Shown in pieces: positions 41,501 to 48,641 of a stretch of 64,000 nucleotides of DNA; positions within the stretch are counted from its first letter, which is position 1, and each line of letters starts with the position of its first letter. Position numbers and translations under genes: made by a program. The notes beneath the pieces are model-generated. The model was given only the letters and a program-made list of their open reading frames with translations. It had not been told where the DNA came from and ran no database searches. This stretch comes from a virus. The stretch spans positions 1-64,000 of IMG/VR virus record IMGVR_UViG_3300042904_000073; one strand, written 5' to 3'.

Positions 41501-41987
41501 ACAGTTCGGCCCAAGCGGCTGCCCGGTCCTCGGCTCGCTTATACTCCTGCTTTAGCAGCGTAGAGCAAATCTCACCTCCCAGGCAGGAACTTGTTGCAAT
41601 CAGGCCGCTGCGGTACTGGCTGATAAGCTCCATGTCAACACGGGGCTTGTAGTAGAGCCCTTCCGTGAAGCCACGACTCACCAGCTTGACCAGGTTCTTG
41701 TAGCCCTCGACGTTCTTTGCCAAGAGCAGCATGTGATGGTAGCGGTTGTTGGTGCCCTTCTCGAACCGCGAGCCCGGCGCGACGTACACCTCGCAGCCGA
41801 TGATGGGCTTGACCCCATTAGTCACGCAGTCTTCGTAGAACTGGACCGCGTTGTACATCACTCCGTGGTCCGTGACCGCGAGCGCCGGTTGTCCGAACTC
41901 GGCAGCCTGCTTCGCCATGTCCTTCGACTTGCACATGCCGTCAAGCAGGCTGCCCTCGGTGTGGCAGTGTAGGTGAACGAAGCTCAT
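38592..41987 (-). CDS. dnaE: DNA polymerase III alpha subunit
   Basis: A full-length, 1131-residue C-family polymerase. Order: PHP domain at the N-terminus (HLHCHTEGSLLDG), catalytic palm with PDIDLDF near residue 395 and KMDFLGL near 546 supplying the three Asp residues, helix-hairpin-helix region (MGLNSVKGVG), and a C-terminal OB-fold (ATVTGIITEVKLRETK). ATG 41987 is preferred because GAGGAT precedes it; a longer frame overlaps the upstream gene. Together with PrimPol and helicases it indicates a largely self-sufficient replisome. Confidence 0.95.
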   Translation of the reverse strand: MSFVHLHCHTEGSLLDGMCKSKDMAKQAAEFGQPALAVTDHGVMYNAVQFYEDCVTNGVKPIIGCEVYVAPGSRFEKGTNNRYHHMLLLAKNVEGYKNLVKLVSRGFTEGLYYKPRVDMELISQYRSGLIATSSCLGGEICSTLLKQEYKRAEDRAAAWAELFGPDNFFIEVQNHGLREQEACNPWLRRIANNLNLPLVASNDVHYLRQQDADPHEVLLCIQTGRTMRDANRLKYGPPNFFLRPTEDMQRIFAEYPDACENTLWIAERCNFEFEFGKHHLPRFDVPEGHTADTWLEKLVREQISTRYPAHTQQIEDRIKYELGIIASKGFSSYFLIVHDFVRFARGQQIVSQARGSAAGSIVSYLLGLTTIDPLRYSLMFERFLNPDRKSMPDIDLDFADDRREEVLQYCKDKYGEDHVAQIVAFGTMAAKGSVKDAGRALDMPLPAVERIAKMIPVKPVGIKLEEALEKVPDLKAAYDNEPATKHLIDTARCVEGLSRHASVHAAGVVITTDPVIEYAPLMATREGNVAIQYDMEDAEKVGLVKMDFLGLRNLSVVFRTLNLLRWRRGLSLKLGDIPHDDEAAFRILQRGESIGVFQFESSGMQRLLRDLRPDRLEDLIALVALYRPGPLQSGMVKTYVDRKHGREPVEYLLPELAPILSNSYGIILYQEQIMKITMALAGFGPGPAENAMKGMAKKKKEVIEKLKIDFLGGCKERGVDEGIATQLYEVMVNFASYGFNMAHSGAYGMLAYHTAYLKANFPYEFMTANLNSIVDKKEKLALYVNDVRRMGMRILPPSVNESEGEFALHTDEQGHVIRMGLNSVKGVGDDCVAAVFKERSENGPFTTFTDFLRRVCLKNAGTVVSRGHVEALIRCGALDCLPGARGQFLAALDGSMDEVTKARGRAVPELAEVKVNPVPELTHREQLAMEKDLLGVYVSGHPLADLVDRMRERATHQIADLDNLRDTDDATVTGIITEVKLRETKSKQQMATATLEDLSGQVTITLFPRVYNACKSQLMRDRIVVVRGRLSVKENQSDEDGAPQIEMAVQDLQPLEVNTEGHAPVIVVCAPDEAVAERALLVFAGKPGPVETRFRVAGKPEEEGLNTALSPQIIKDALAAVKRYGGTVWVE

Positions 41988-42250
41988 GGAATGATCCTCT
42001 TTCCGGGTTCGCACCGATGCTGAAAAGCCCAATACCTCGTGTTGTGCGGCCGTTTATACGTCTTACTGAAATGCAGGCATCCGTCACACCAGGCGACGTA
42101 TCCACCGTCTCGCTCTTTCAGGTAAACAGGCCCAGATAGCGCGACTGGCTCTGCATCAGAAAGAACTTCGCTCTGGATTACAACTGTGCCTCCAGAGCCA
42201 GCGCGTATTTGGTCTATCTTGTAACGACGACCGCAGAGGAGTTTGTTCAT
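41984..42250 (-). CDS. Small hypothetical protein with CxxC
   Basis: An 88-residue protein overlapping the dnaE start by 4 bases (ATGA). WCDGCLHFS and a later QHRCEPG provide three Cys and His residues that may bind zinc. Base use is more AT-rich than in dnaE. Possible DNA-binding accessory of replication, but unproven. Confidence 0.65.
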   Translation of the reverse strand: MNKLLCGRRYKIDQIRAGSGGTVVIQSEVLSDAEPVALSGPVYLKERDGGYVAWCDGCLHFSKTYKRPHNTRYWAFQHRCEPGKRIIP

Positions 42251-42657
42251 CGCCGCCTCCGTTTCAGGTTCTCGTAACGTGTCGATACTTGCGCCGGTAT
42301 GATCCCGGCATCTTCAATTAAGCTGCGAATTCCACTGCGACCGTGACCAGGTATAAACCACTCCAGGTCTTCGAGAGACGGGTCATTGGTCAGGATAAGC
42401 CAGCAGATTTCTTCTAATTGATACTGACTGAATGAATTACGGTTAAATTCGCGGTAGGAGACGAACCTACGAACCGGCCATCCCTTGTGGTTAAGCTGAT
42501 CGTCGTAATAGACGACTTTCTGCTTGGAGCTACAGGCTAGAACGTCGTAAAGAGCGTAAAGCGCCTCTGCCTTACGGACGAGAACAGACTCTAGTTTCAT
42601 CTGATCCTCTTCCCATTCGCTCCATTCTCTCTCGCCCCATTGCTCAACCACGGACAT
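42247..42657 (-). CDS. Hypothetical protein
   Basis: A 136-residue, Trp/Glu-rich helical protein (EREWSEWEEDQMKLESVLVR) with a basic C-terminus (RYENLKRRRR). It overlaps the next gene by 4 bases. Base use is clearly AT-richer than in the neighbouring dnaE, suggesting recent acquisition. Not recognised. Confidence 0.65.
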   Translation of the reverse strand: MSVVEQWGEREWSEWEEDQMKLESVLVRKAEALYALYDVLACSSKQKVVYYDDQLNHKGWPVRRFVSYREFNRNSFSQYQLEEICWLILTNDPSLEDLEWFIPGHGRSGIRSLIEDAGIIPAQVSTRYENLKRRRR

Positions 42658-42660
42658 TAG

Positions 42661-42888
42661 TTAATCGCCTCCGGTTTCCACGTCTCTTAATGTTCTCGCG
42701 CACTGGAAGCAGCAAGATCGGCGCGGGTTATTGCGGCATCCGCACTTCGGGCACTTCTTGGTCGTCTGCTTATTCCAGGCCTCGTGTCCGTCAGGATTGC
42801 AGGTCTGGCAGCGCAGGTTGACCAAGACGGCTGCCTTGCCGCACTGAAGGCAGCCGCCGTTGGTGAGTGTGAGTCGGGAAGGCATCAT
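42661..42888 (-). CDS. Zinc-ribbon mini-protein
   Basis: A 75-residue protein with four Cys pairs: CLQC, CQTC, CPKCGC and CCFQC, the pattern of double zinc ribbons. ATG 42888 follows GGAGG by 6 bases; the longer frame has no ribosome site. It overlaps the stop of the next upstream gene. Likely nucleic-acid or RNA-polymerase binding. Confidence 0.7.
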   Translation of the reverse strand: MMPSRLTLTNGGCLQCGKAAVLVNLRCQTCNPDGHEAWNKQTTKKCPKCGCRNNPRRSCCFQCARTLRDVETGGD

Positions 42889-43238
42889 GGTCCACCTCCG
42901 AGGAACTTGTCCATAGAGGCAGCTTCGTGATCCGCTTCGTCCAGATCGGACGGCTGGAGAGGCCTCCATTCGTAGTTCCCGAGGTAGACTATCACGGTTC
43001 CACAGCCACCGCACTTGGCCCGGCTCTCATAGCCCGTGCCGACTGGCGGGGCTTTCGGTGCCCCGGTCACTCGGCAACGAGGCTGCAACGGCTTGTTGCA
43101 CACCGGGCAGCGGCCGAAGGAAGGGGGAGCATCGCCCGGTGTCTCTTCCCGGCCAGTGTCATGGCCGATCCCGCCGAAGTCCTGGTCAGGACTGATCGTC
43201 GTATCGTATAACGGGCGCTCGATTACTTCTAATGGCAT
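42885..43238 (-). CDS. Zinc-ribbon protein
   Basis: A 117-residue protein with CPVCNKPLQPRC and KCGGCGTVIV, a classic zinc ribbon. ATG 43238 follows GGGAGGTGAGAAG. It is the first gene of the transcript from the promoter at 43267-43295, ahead of dnaE. Role unknown; could be a transcription or replication accessory. Confidence 0.7.
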   Translation of the reverse strand: MPLEVIERPLYDTTISPDQDFGGIGHDTGREETPGDAPPSFGRCPVCNKPLQPRCRVTGAPKAPPVGTGYESRAKCGGCGTVIVYLGNYEWRPLQPSDLDEADHEAASMDKFLGGGP

Positions 43239-43266
43239 CTTCTCACCTCCCTTCTCTGATGGTGTA

Positions 43267-43301
43267 AGTATAACGGCCTTGAACACTAATGTCAAGGCCG
43301 T
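43267..43301 (-). promoter_or_regulatory. Strong promoter overlapped by a palindrome
   Basis: Minus strand: TTGACA (43295-43290), 17-bp spacer, TATACT (43272-43267). A perfect 10-bp inverted repeat ACGGCCTTGA / TCAAGGCCGT (43273-43282 / 43292-43301) spans the spacer and the -35. It may be an operator, a terminator for the upstream mazG-like gene, or both. Confidence 0.75.
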
Positions 43302-43333
43302 GTTTGTCCTTATTCAGTTGTCGCGGCTGCGGT

Positions 43334-43645
43334 TTAGCAACCGACTGCGCGGCCGTGCTGGAAGGGGCGGTTCCGGTTCTTCTCCATCTTCTTCTCGATC
43401 ACGGCATCCATGTCGATTCCGCAGGCTCCGGCGATATGGAGAACACGGATCACTACGTCGGCCAACTCCTCGCCGAAGTTCTCCATGTCTCCGTCGCGCA
43501 CGGCCTCGGCGGCTTCCGCTACCTCGGTCGTGACCAGCATGAGCTTTGCCAGTTGAGCCTCGGCGTCCGCTCCGTGGATCGTCGCCGGGCTGTTGAAGCC
43601 CTTCGACTGCATCACTTCTAGGATTTCATTTGCAAGCTCGTTCAA
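43334..43645 (-). CDS. MazG-like NTP pyrophosphohydrolase
   Basis: The 103-residue all-helical protein carries the MazG-type motif EVAEA (Glu41, Glu44) followed by EELAD (Glu59, Glu60, Asp63), which binds magnesium. Such enzymes hydrolyse NTPs, dNTPs or ppGpp. TTG start at 43645 after AGGAG. It fits the dNTP-supply operon (Dcd, NrdJ, ThyX). Confidence 0.85.
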   Translation of the reverse strand: MNELANEILEVMQSKGFNSPATIHGADAEAQLAKLMLVTTEVAEAAEAVRDGDMENFGEELADVVIRVLHIAGACGIDMDAVIEKKMEKNRNRPFQHGRAVGC

Positions 43646-43655
43646 CGTCTTACTC

Positions 43656-44282
43656 CTATGCCGCAGGTTGCGGCTTCCTCGGGATGATCGGGTGTGGCCC
43701 GAGCAACTGCACGATGTAACGCGACGGCTGCGGACCTACCTGCTTGGTGTAGTGGCTACCCCGTGCCGCACCGTAGGGCACCTCGCACGGCTCACTCATT
43801 TCCTCGAAGGAGAACTGTGCGATGCACATGCCCGGCCAGATCGGCACCCCACACGGGAACACGCAGGCCACCTCCAGCGTCACCTCGCACGGGTCGGCCT
43901 CTTCGGACGTGGCCCGGCCGAAGCCTGGGTCAAGGTAGCCCGCCGTAATGTGGACCAACAAACCCGTACGACCAAGCGTGCTTTTGCCTTCTACCCGGCC
44001 AACCATATCGTAGGGGATGGAGACCGTCTCCTTCGTGGTAGCCAGGATGAACTGCCCCGGATGGATCAAGAAAGGCTGCCCGTCCTCGACCCAGGAGCGA
44101 CCGACTTCCACAGGATCGTCCTCTTCGTCCCTGGTGTAGACGATGAACTCATTGCCGAGCCGCACGTCCACAGAGGCGGGCTGTATCTGCTTGGCCGGGT
44201 CAGCCAGGTTGCCGATGTAGAGACGCCTGGAGAGGTCTCCGTCAGCCAGGCGTCTCTTGATCTGTCCGTCAGTGAGAGGCAT
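43656..44282 (-). CDS. dcd: dCTP deaminase / dUTPase-family protein
   Basis: A 208-residue enzyme of the trimeric dUTPase superfamily. IQPASVDVRLGN, GRVEGKSTLGRTGLLVH (residues 95-111) and TAGYLDPGF match dCTP deaminases, including the bifunctional dCTP deaminase/dUTPase type with H-x-T-A-G. It provides dUMP for ThyX. It begins immediately after the preceding gene with no clear Shine-Dalgarno, so it is probably translationally coupled. Confidence 0.9.
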   Translation of the reverse strand: MPLTDGQIKRRLADGDLSRRLYIGNLADPAKQIQPASVDVRLGNEFIVYTRDEEDDPVEVGRSWVEDGQPFLIHPGQFILATTKETVSIPYDMVGRVEGKSTLGRTGLLVHITAGYLDPGFGRATSEEADPCEVTLEVACVFPCGVPIWPGMCIAQFSFEEMSEPCEVPYGAARGSHYTKQVGPQPSRYIVQLLGPHPIIPRKPQPAA

Positions 44283-44283
44283 T

Positions 44284-45465
44284 CTACTTCGTCCGCAGGT
44301 GGTAACCGAGCTTCACCTCGACCTTCGGAACCACGACCCCATCGGGGTTCTCTTCGGTGATGGCCCACTCGTCCTTCACCGGCTCACCTTCCCAGACGAC
44401 GAGGGTTTCAGGTGCCCCCATTTCCTTCCACACCTGGCGTACAGCCTTGGTGTCGAGTGCAGGCGGGGGAGGCGGCGGCTGGACTGCGAGCCCGAGCGCG
44501 ATCAGCGGCACCAGGTTGTCAGTGTGATGTACCACGCAGGTGGGCTGGCTGTTTCGCTGAATTCGCACGGACCATTCCGGCGTGTCCAGCTTGGTCAGTC
44601 CTTCACCGCGCAGAAGCTCCATGATCCGCTTCTTGCCCGTGGTGATGGCGGATTCGTGGTAGTCGGCGATCCGCCTGATCCGATCCGCTTCCTGCTTGGC
44701 TGCGTCCGCGATGATCTGCCGCTCGCGCATGTCGTAGATCAACCGGCCAATCTCACCGCCGAGCGGCCTGCCTTCCGGTCCCCAGATGCCGCCGTTGTCG
44801 GACTCCGCTGCCTGCTGGTCGAAGAGGACGAAGGGTCGCCCGTCTTCGTCGTGGTCCAGGTCCACCGTGACCGTAGGCGTCTCGATGGCGTCCTTGCCCA
44901 TCGCGTTCATGGTGGTTGCCAGGTAGTCTTCCAACTGGTTCGCGGCCCGCTCCAAGCGGCGACCGTAGGCGACCTGGTTCTCGCCGAACGCAACACGGGC
45001 ACGACCCCGTTGCCGAAGCTCGAAGATGGCGTGCGCGGTATGCTGGACCTTGACAACGAGGTCCATCTTCAGGCTGTCCAGAAGCTCGCGGATGGGCTCC
45101 GTCACCTCGCCTTCGGTCTCTTCCAGCATTTCGCCCAGAGCCTCGAACTCGGCCGGGAACTGGTAGAGCTTCAGGTCTATCTGCCGGGCGGCGGGCATCC
45201 CCGGCGCGAAGTGGTCCAACGCCGACAAGCTGGAACCGTCCAGGTCGCCGGGCTGCACCCAGGCTGCAACGGGGTTCTGGACGCCCTCACCGACCAGCAT
45301 CGTCATGCGCTCCGTGCCAGCCTGGCGCTCCACGTAGGCCGTGCCGGGGGTCTCGCGCACTCGCCGGATGGCGTCTTCCTCGTTGCCGTAGGTGGTCAGG
45401 ACCTTCCCGGCGTCAGGGCTTGATCCGTCGCAGTTGTAAACGTCGTATACAAGCGGTTCACTCAT
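44284..45465 (-). CDS. Siphovirus Gp157-like protein
   Basis: The 393-residue protein contains LYQFPAEFEALGEMLEE, a long charged helical core and a C-terminal beta segment (LDTPEWSVRIQRNSQP) characteristic of the Gp157 family, which lies in phage recombination or replication modules. It also has a poly-Pro run (QPPPPPPAL) and a longer N-terminus than usual. ATG 45465 follows AGGAGAGTGTTACCC, a variant of the shared leader. Confidence 0.7.
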   Translation of the reverse strand: MSEPLVYDVYNCDGSSPDAGKVLTTYGNEEDAIRRVRETPGTAYVERQAGTERMTMLVGEGVQNPVAAWVQPGDLDGSSLSALDHFAPGMPAARQIDLKLYQFPAEFEALGEMLEETEGEVTEPIRELLDSLKMDLVVKVQHTAHAIFELRQRGRARVAFGENQVAYGRRLERAANQLEDYLATTMNAMGKDAIETPTVTVDLDHDEDGRPFVLFDQQAAESDNGGIWGPEGRPLGGEIGRLIYDMRERQIIADAAKQEADRIRRIADYHESAITTGKKRIMELLRGEGLTKLDTPEWSVRIQRNSQPTCVVHHTDNLVPLIALGLAVQPPPPPPALDTKAVRQVWKEMGAPETLVVWEGEPVKDEWAITEENPDGVVVPKVEVKLGYHLRTK

Positions 45466-45709
45466 GGGTAACACTCTCCTCTCGGGCGGGACGCTTACTT
45501 CGCCTCGCCTTCTGAATACTACCGCCGTTGTCGCCCTTTGTCAAGAGCTTTCTCAAGCGGTCGATTTCCGCGAAGGCCGAGTTCAAGTCACCCTTCGCGT
45601 GGTTCTGGAAGTTGATGCGGTGCCCGTAGTTCGTCGGGCACCGCTCCAGGTCTACCAGGCGCTTCCGCGCAGCTTCCTCTCCGGGGTATACCCGAACCTT
45701 AACTGCCAT
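45458..45709 (-). CDS. Small hypothetical basic protein
   Basis: An 83-residue Lys/Arg-rich protein beginning VKVRVYPGEEAARKRLVD, with ATG 45709 after GAGGG. It overlaps the methyltransferase gene by 11 bases upstream and the Gp157-like gene by 8 downstream. The promoter for the latter lies inside it. Unknown function. Confidence 0.65.
   Translation of the reverse strand: MAVKVRVYPGEEAARKRLVDLERCPTNYGHRINFQNHAKGDLNSAFAEIDRLRKLLTKGDNGGSIQKARRSKRPAREESVTHE
45516..45544 (-). promoter_or_regulatory. Sigma-70-type promoter inside a small gene
   Basis: Minus strand: TTGACA (45544-45539), 17-bp spacer AAGGGCGACAACGGCGG, TAGTAT (45521-45516). It would serve the Gp157-like, dcd and mazG-like genes. 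Its spacing and partial dyad match the other promoters. Confidence 0.65.
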
Positions 45710-47045
45710 TGGCAACCCTCTTGAAAAACAGCACGTCTTCCCACTTCGCCGGGGCGATCCGACCCTGGAGCATGTGGTTGACGTTGAAGAACGAGATTTC
45801 GCCGTAGGGCCGTTCGTCCCACTTGTCCCAGAACATGTGGTCGAGCTTCGCCTTGGGCTTGTCCGGTTTGGGAATGGTGACGCCGCGAGCCGCGAGTTCG
45901 GCCACCGTCTGCCACAGGTAGGCACGCCGGGCAGCAACCAGGGAGTAGCCCGCGTCCTGCATCAACTGGACGGTCAGCAGGTCCAGCCGCTTCAACTGCT
46001 GCTTCTTCACCGGGTTCTTGGTCACTAGCACCACGGTAGGGATCGAAGCACGCCACAGCGCCCGGTACACATCTCGGCACATTGCCGAGTAACGCTCACC
46101 CTTTGCGTTGCCGATCTGCCCTTCCGTCGCCTCGCTGTAGCCGCCGTTCTTGCCGATACGGCTGGCAGCGTGCCGGTCGTGGAGCCGCTTGTCAGCCAGA
46201 GGCCCGGTCTTCACTTCGGGGTTCCCACCGGACTGTGCTTCGTAGGGCTGCGAGCCCACGGCAGCTACAGTATGACTGCCGTTGTATGTCCCTGTCAAGG
46301 CAGGATCACCGGCCCGCTTCGGGTCCCGGAAGAGACCGCCTTTCTTGGCCGGGTCGCCGCTTGCCAGGGTGTTCCAGTAGGGCGGCGAGCCGACCGCAGC
46401 GGCTTCCAGTTCGGCAAAGTCCTTGTCGATGTTGGCGAGGTCGATGTTGCCCGGCGACCACTGGTAGCCCTGCACCATCGCCTTGAACCAGTCGCCTTCC
46501 GGGTCACGCCCGTAAAGGCTGGAAGTCGGGTCCTGGGTCAGCTTACGCAGCCGCTCCTCGTTGGACTTGCCGATCACCCCTTTGCCGTAGGGCGGGCTGG
46601 TGACGGCCGCGAGCGCCTGCTCCAAGAACTGGTCGAAGACGCGGCTGTCACCCCGGTAAAGGTCCCACCGCAGAGGACGACCAAGCACGCGCTCGGCGTG
46701 CTGCTTGTTGGCGAACGCCATATCGTAGAAGGGCTGCTCCAGGTCGCAGGTCACGGCCCGGTTCCACTCGTGGAGCTTCAGCCACTCGATGGCCGTGGTG
46801 CCTCGCCCGCCGAACGGGTCGGCCAATACCCCGCCGATGGTCAGCAGGCGAGCGTCCAGAAGCTCCTTGATGATCCGCTGGCAGAGCAGTGGACTCATCT
46901 TGGCCGGGTGCTGCGTGCTTTCCGGCGTGTAGCATTCGCCCTTGGCGCGGTTCTTCGGGTACAGATCGAACCAGTCACCGATAGGAGCAAGAGACGTGTC
47001 GAAGGGTTGCCGCTCCGCGATGGGCGGCATTGCAAGTGTTGTCAT
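45699..47045 (-). CDS. DNA methyltransferase with three SPPY-like motifs
   Basis: A 448-residue amino-methyltransferase. Motif I (SAM binding) is DPFGGRGTT at 76-84. Motif IV TSPPYG is at 149-154 (N4-cytosine or N6-adenine type). Two further degenerate copies, GSPPYW (219) and GSQPYE (264), sit between. It transfers methyl from S-adenosylmethionine to DNA, perhaps protecting the phage from host restriction. The ATG follows GAGGTAGTTATCCC. No partner endonuclease gene is adjacent. Confidence 0.8.
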   Translation of the reverse strand: MTTLAMPPIAERQPFDTSLAPIGDWFDLYPKNRAKGECYTPESTQHPAKMSPLLCQRIIKELLDARLLTIGGVLADPFGGRGTTAIEWLKLHEWNRAVTCDLEQPFYDMAFANKQHAERVLGRPLRWDLYRGDSRVFDQFLEQALAAVTSPPYGKGVIGKSNEERLRKLTQDPTSSLYGRDPEGDWFKAMVQGYQWSPGNIDLANIDKDFAELEAAAVGSPPYWNTLASGDPAKKGGLFRDPKRAGDPALTGTYNGSHTVAAVGSQPYEAQSGGNPEVKTGPLADKRLHDRHAASRIGKNGGYSEATEGQIGNAKGERYSAMCRDVYRALWRASIPTVVLVTKNPVKKQQLKRLDLLTVQLMQDAGYSLVAARRAYLWQTVAELAARGVTIPKPDKPKAKLDHMFWDKWDERPYGEISFFNVNHMLQGRIAPAKWEDVLFFKRVANGS

Positions 47046-47052
47046 GGGATAA

Positions 47053-47685
47053 CTACCTCGCGTGCCGGGATAGCTCCCAGGCTCGCCGTTCGATTAGGTG
47101 CAGCGCCTCGTTGACACGGGCGGCACGCTCGTTGCTTTGCAGGTGGACGACGTTGCGCCTGCCGTCCAGCATTCCCCGAACCAGCAGGTCGATCTGCTCT
47201 CGGAAGTAAGGCTTATCTTCCCGGCAGCCGTCAAGGTCGTTCGGGATATTCGGGGGCACGACCACGTAAATGCAGTCGATGCGGCCAAGCTGGCGCTGCA
47301 CTACGTGGCGGCAGTGATCCAGGGTATCCCGTACCAGCGGATGGTCGCTGCGTCCCAGGTGCGCCACGGTGTAGGCGTAGACCGAAACCGGGCTCCGGTC
47401 GGCGACTGCTGCGCCCACGGGCTCGTGCCGCTGGTGAGCCAGGTCCATGATCTGGCGCTGAACCTGCGCTATCTCCTGCGGGTCAAAGTCGCGGTAGCTG
47501 GCGTCAGCTTCCCACTCGTTGAACACCTCGCGCACCGGCTCTGCGATGGTGGGCAGGCCGAGGATGCGAGCCAGGGACTTCAGCAACGTGGACTTGCCCG
47601 TGCTGTGGGTCCCTTCCAGGATGATCTTGACCTGCTCACGCTTCAGGTGCCCGGCGAGCGCGGAGAAGTCATTGCCGCCTACCAT
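47053..47685 (-). CDS. P-loop nucleotide kinase-like ATPase
   Basis: The 210-residue protein has a Walker A motif GTHSTGKST (25-33) and a NadR/AAA_28-like layout with DRSPVSVYAYT and CIYVVVPPN. It could phosphorylate a nucleotide, nicotinamide riboside or another small molecule. ATG 47685 overlaps the upstream gene by 7 bases. Position beside the methyltransferase may hint at modified-base metabolism, but the substrate is not known. Confidence 0.75.
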   Translation of the reverse strand: MVGGNDFSALAGHLKREQVKIILEGTHSTGKSTLLKSLARILGLPTIAEPVREVFNEWEADASYRDFDPQEIAQVQRQIMDLAHQRHEPVGAAVADRSPVSVYAYTVAHLGRSDHPLVRDTLDHCRHVVQRQLGRIDCIYVVVPPNIPNDLDGCREDKPYFREQIDLLVRGMLDGRRNVVHLQSNERAARVNEALHLIERRAWELSRHAR

Positions 47686-48074
47686 TGAGCCCACCTGCCA
47701 ATCTCGCGGGTGGTGTCGGTGCCGGGGCGAACGACTTCGCGGGTGCCGGTGCCTTCGGGACGCTTCCGGTCCCGCGTCTCGCCTTCGCGGACTTCTTCGA
47801 CCACGACTTCGCGGGTCTCGCGGGCATCCAGCGTCTCTTCGTCGGCGAGCGGCTGCATCCGCACATTGGAGGCCGGGTAGGCATAGCAGAACCGGCGAGC
47901 ATCGGGAGTGCCGGTCGCCAGGGCATCGGGCACCGCGTTCGGGTCCATCGGAGCCACGTAGACCATCCCGTGGACCGGACTGAAGATGGCGGACTTGTCG
48001 CGGTACTGCGAGGTTTCCACGCCGACGATGCCGAGAACTTGGATACGTGTTACTTGATTGATCGGCCGTTGCAT
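47679..48074 (-). CDS. Hypothetical protein
   Basis: A 131-residue protein with a beta-rich N-terminus and an Arg/Glu-rich repeated C-terminus (TREVVVEEVREGETRDR, GTREVVRPGTDTTRE). ATG 48074 follows TAGGAGCGTTATCCCAG, the shared leader. Not recognised. Confidence 0.65.
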   Translation of the reverse strand: MQRPINQVTRIQVLGIVGVETSQYRDKSAIFSPVHGMVYVAPMDPNAVPDALATGTPDARRFCYAYPASNVRMQPLADEETLDARETREVVVEEVREGETRDRKRPEGTGTREVVRPGTDTTREIGRWAQW

Positions 48075-48088
48075 CTGGGATAACGCTC

Positions 48089-48349
48089 CTACGTTTGGAA
48101 TGCGTCCGTCACTGCGGACTTGATCTTTCCGCTGGCCGTGTTCCGGTCAGCCTTACCTCTGATCGGTTCTGTCGTGAGCAGGCTTGCCAGGTAACCATTT
48201 TTGAATTCGGTCTCCCTGGTCGGAGGTTCCTCGGCGGGATCGAAATAGACCGTCGCCGTAGTCTCGTCCAAGTAGCCGGTCTTACCCTGACACCAGGCAG
48301 GCCCGCTCACGACTAGCACCAGCTTATACCAGGCCTTGGGGTCGGTCAT
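48089..48349 (-). CDS. Small hypothetical protein
   Basis: An 86-residue protein (WYKLVLVVSGPAWCQG, TTATVYFDPAEE) with a basic C-terminus. ATG 48349 is chosen by AGGGG upstream and because it overlaps the preceding stop by 4 bases. Function unknown. Confidence 0.6.
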   Translation of the reverse strand: MTDPKAWYKLVLVVSGPAWCQGKTGYLDETTATVYFDPAEEPPTRETEFKNGYLASLLTTEPIRGKADRNTASGKIKSAVTDAFQT

Positions 48350-48588
48350 TTCGGCCAACCCCTGGAAATTGCGGCGATACCCCGCTTGGTGGCTGCCGTG
48401 TCGATGCACAGGATCAGGTCTTGCCCGCTGGTCCATAGGTCATAGAACGGCTTGCTGCTTTCACCGCTGAACTCGTTAGCGAGCGAGCGTTCCGCTACTC
48501 GCTGTGCCTGCTTGGCTTCAAGCGACGACGGGTATTTGACCCGCTGCTGGTCACGGACAGGCTGTGCCCTCGGAGCTTGTTTACGCAT
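48346..48588 (-). CDS. Small hypothetical basic protein
   Basis: An 80-residue protein, rich in Arg, Gln and Ala in the N-terminal half (QAPRAQPVRDQQRVK) and more hydrophobic later. The start follows GGAG with 8-base spacing. Not recognised. Confidence 0.6.
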   Translation of the reverse strand: MRKQAPRAQPVRDQQRVKYPSSLEAKQAQRVAERSLANEFSGESSKPFYDLWTSGQDLILCIDTAATKRGIAAISRGWPK

Positions 48589-48603
48589 CTTGTCAACTCC
48601 GTA

Positions 48604-48628
48604 GGAGCCGGGTGGTTAGCCCGGCTCC
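48604..48628. terminator. Intergenic hairpin downstream of the TOPRIM gene
   Basis: GGAGCCGGG (48604-48612) and CCCGGCTCC (48620-48628) form a 9-bp stem 14 bases after the stop at 48642. There is no U-tract on the minus strand, so termination is uncertain. Confidence 0.45.
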
Positions 48629-48641
48629 CAGGTCAGTGACC

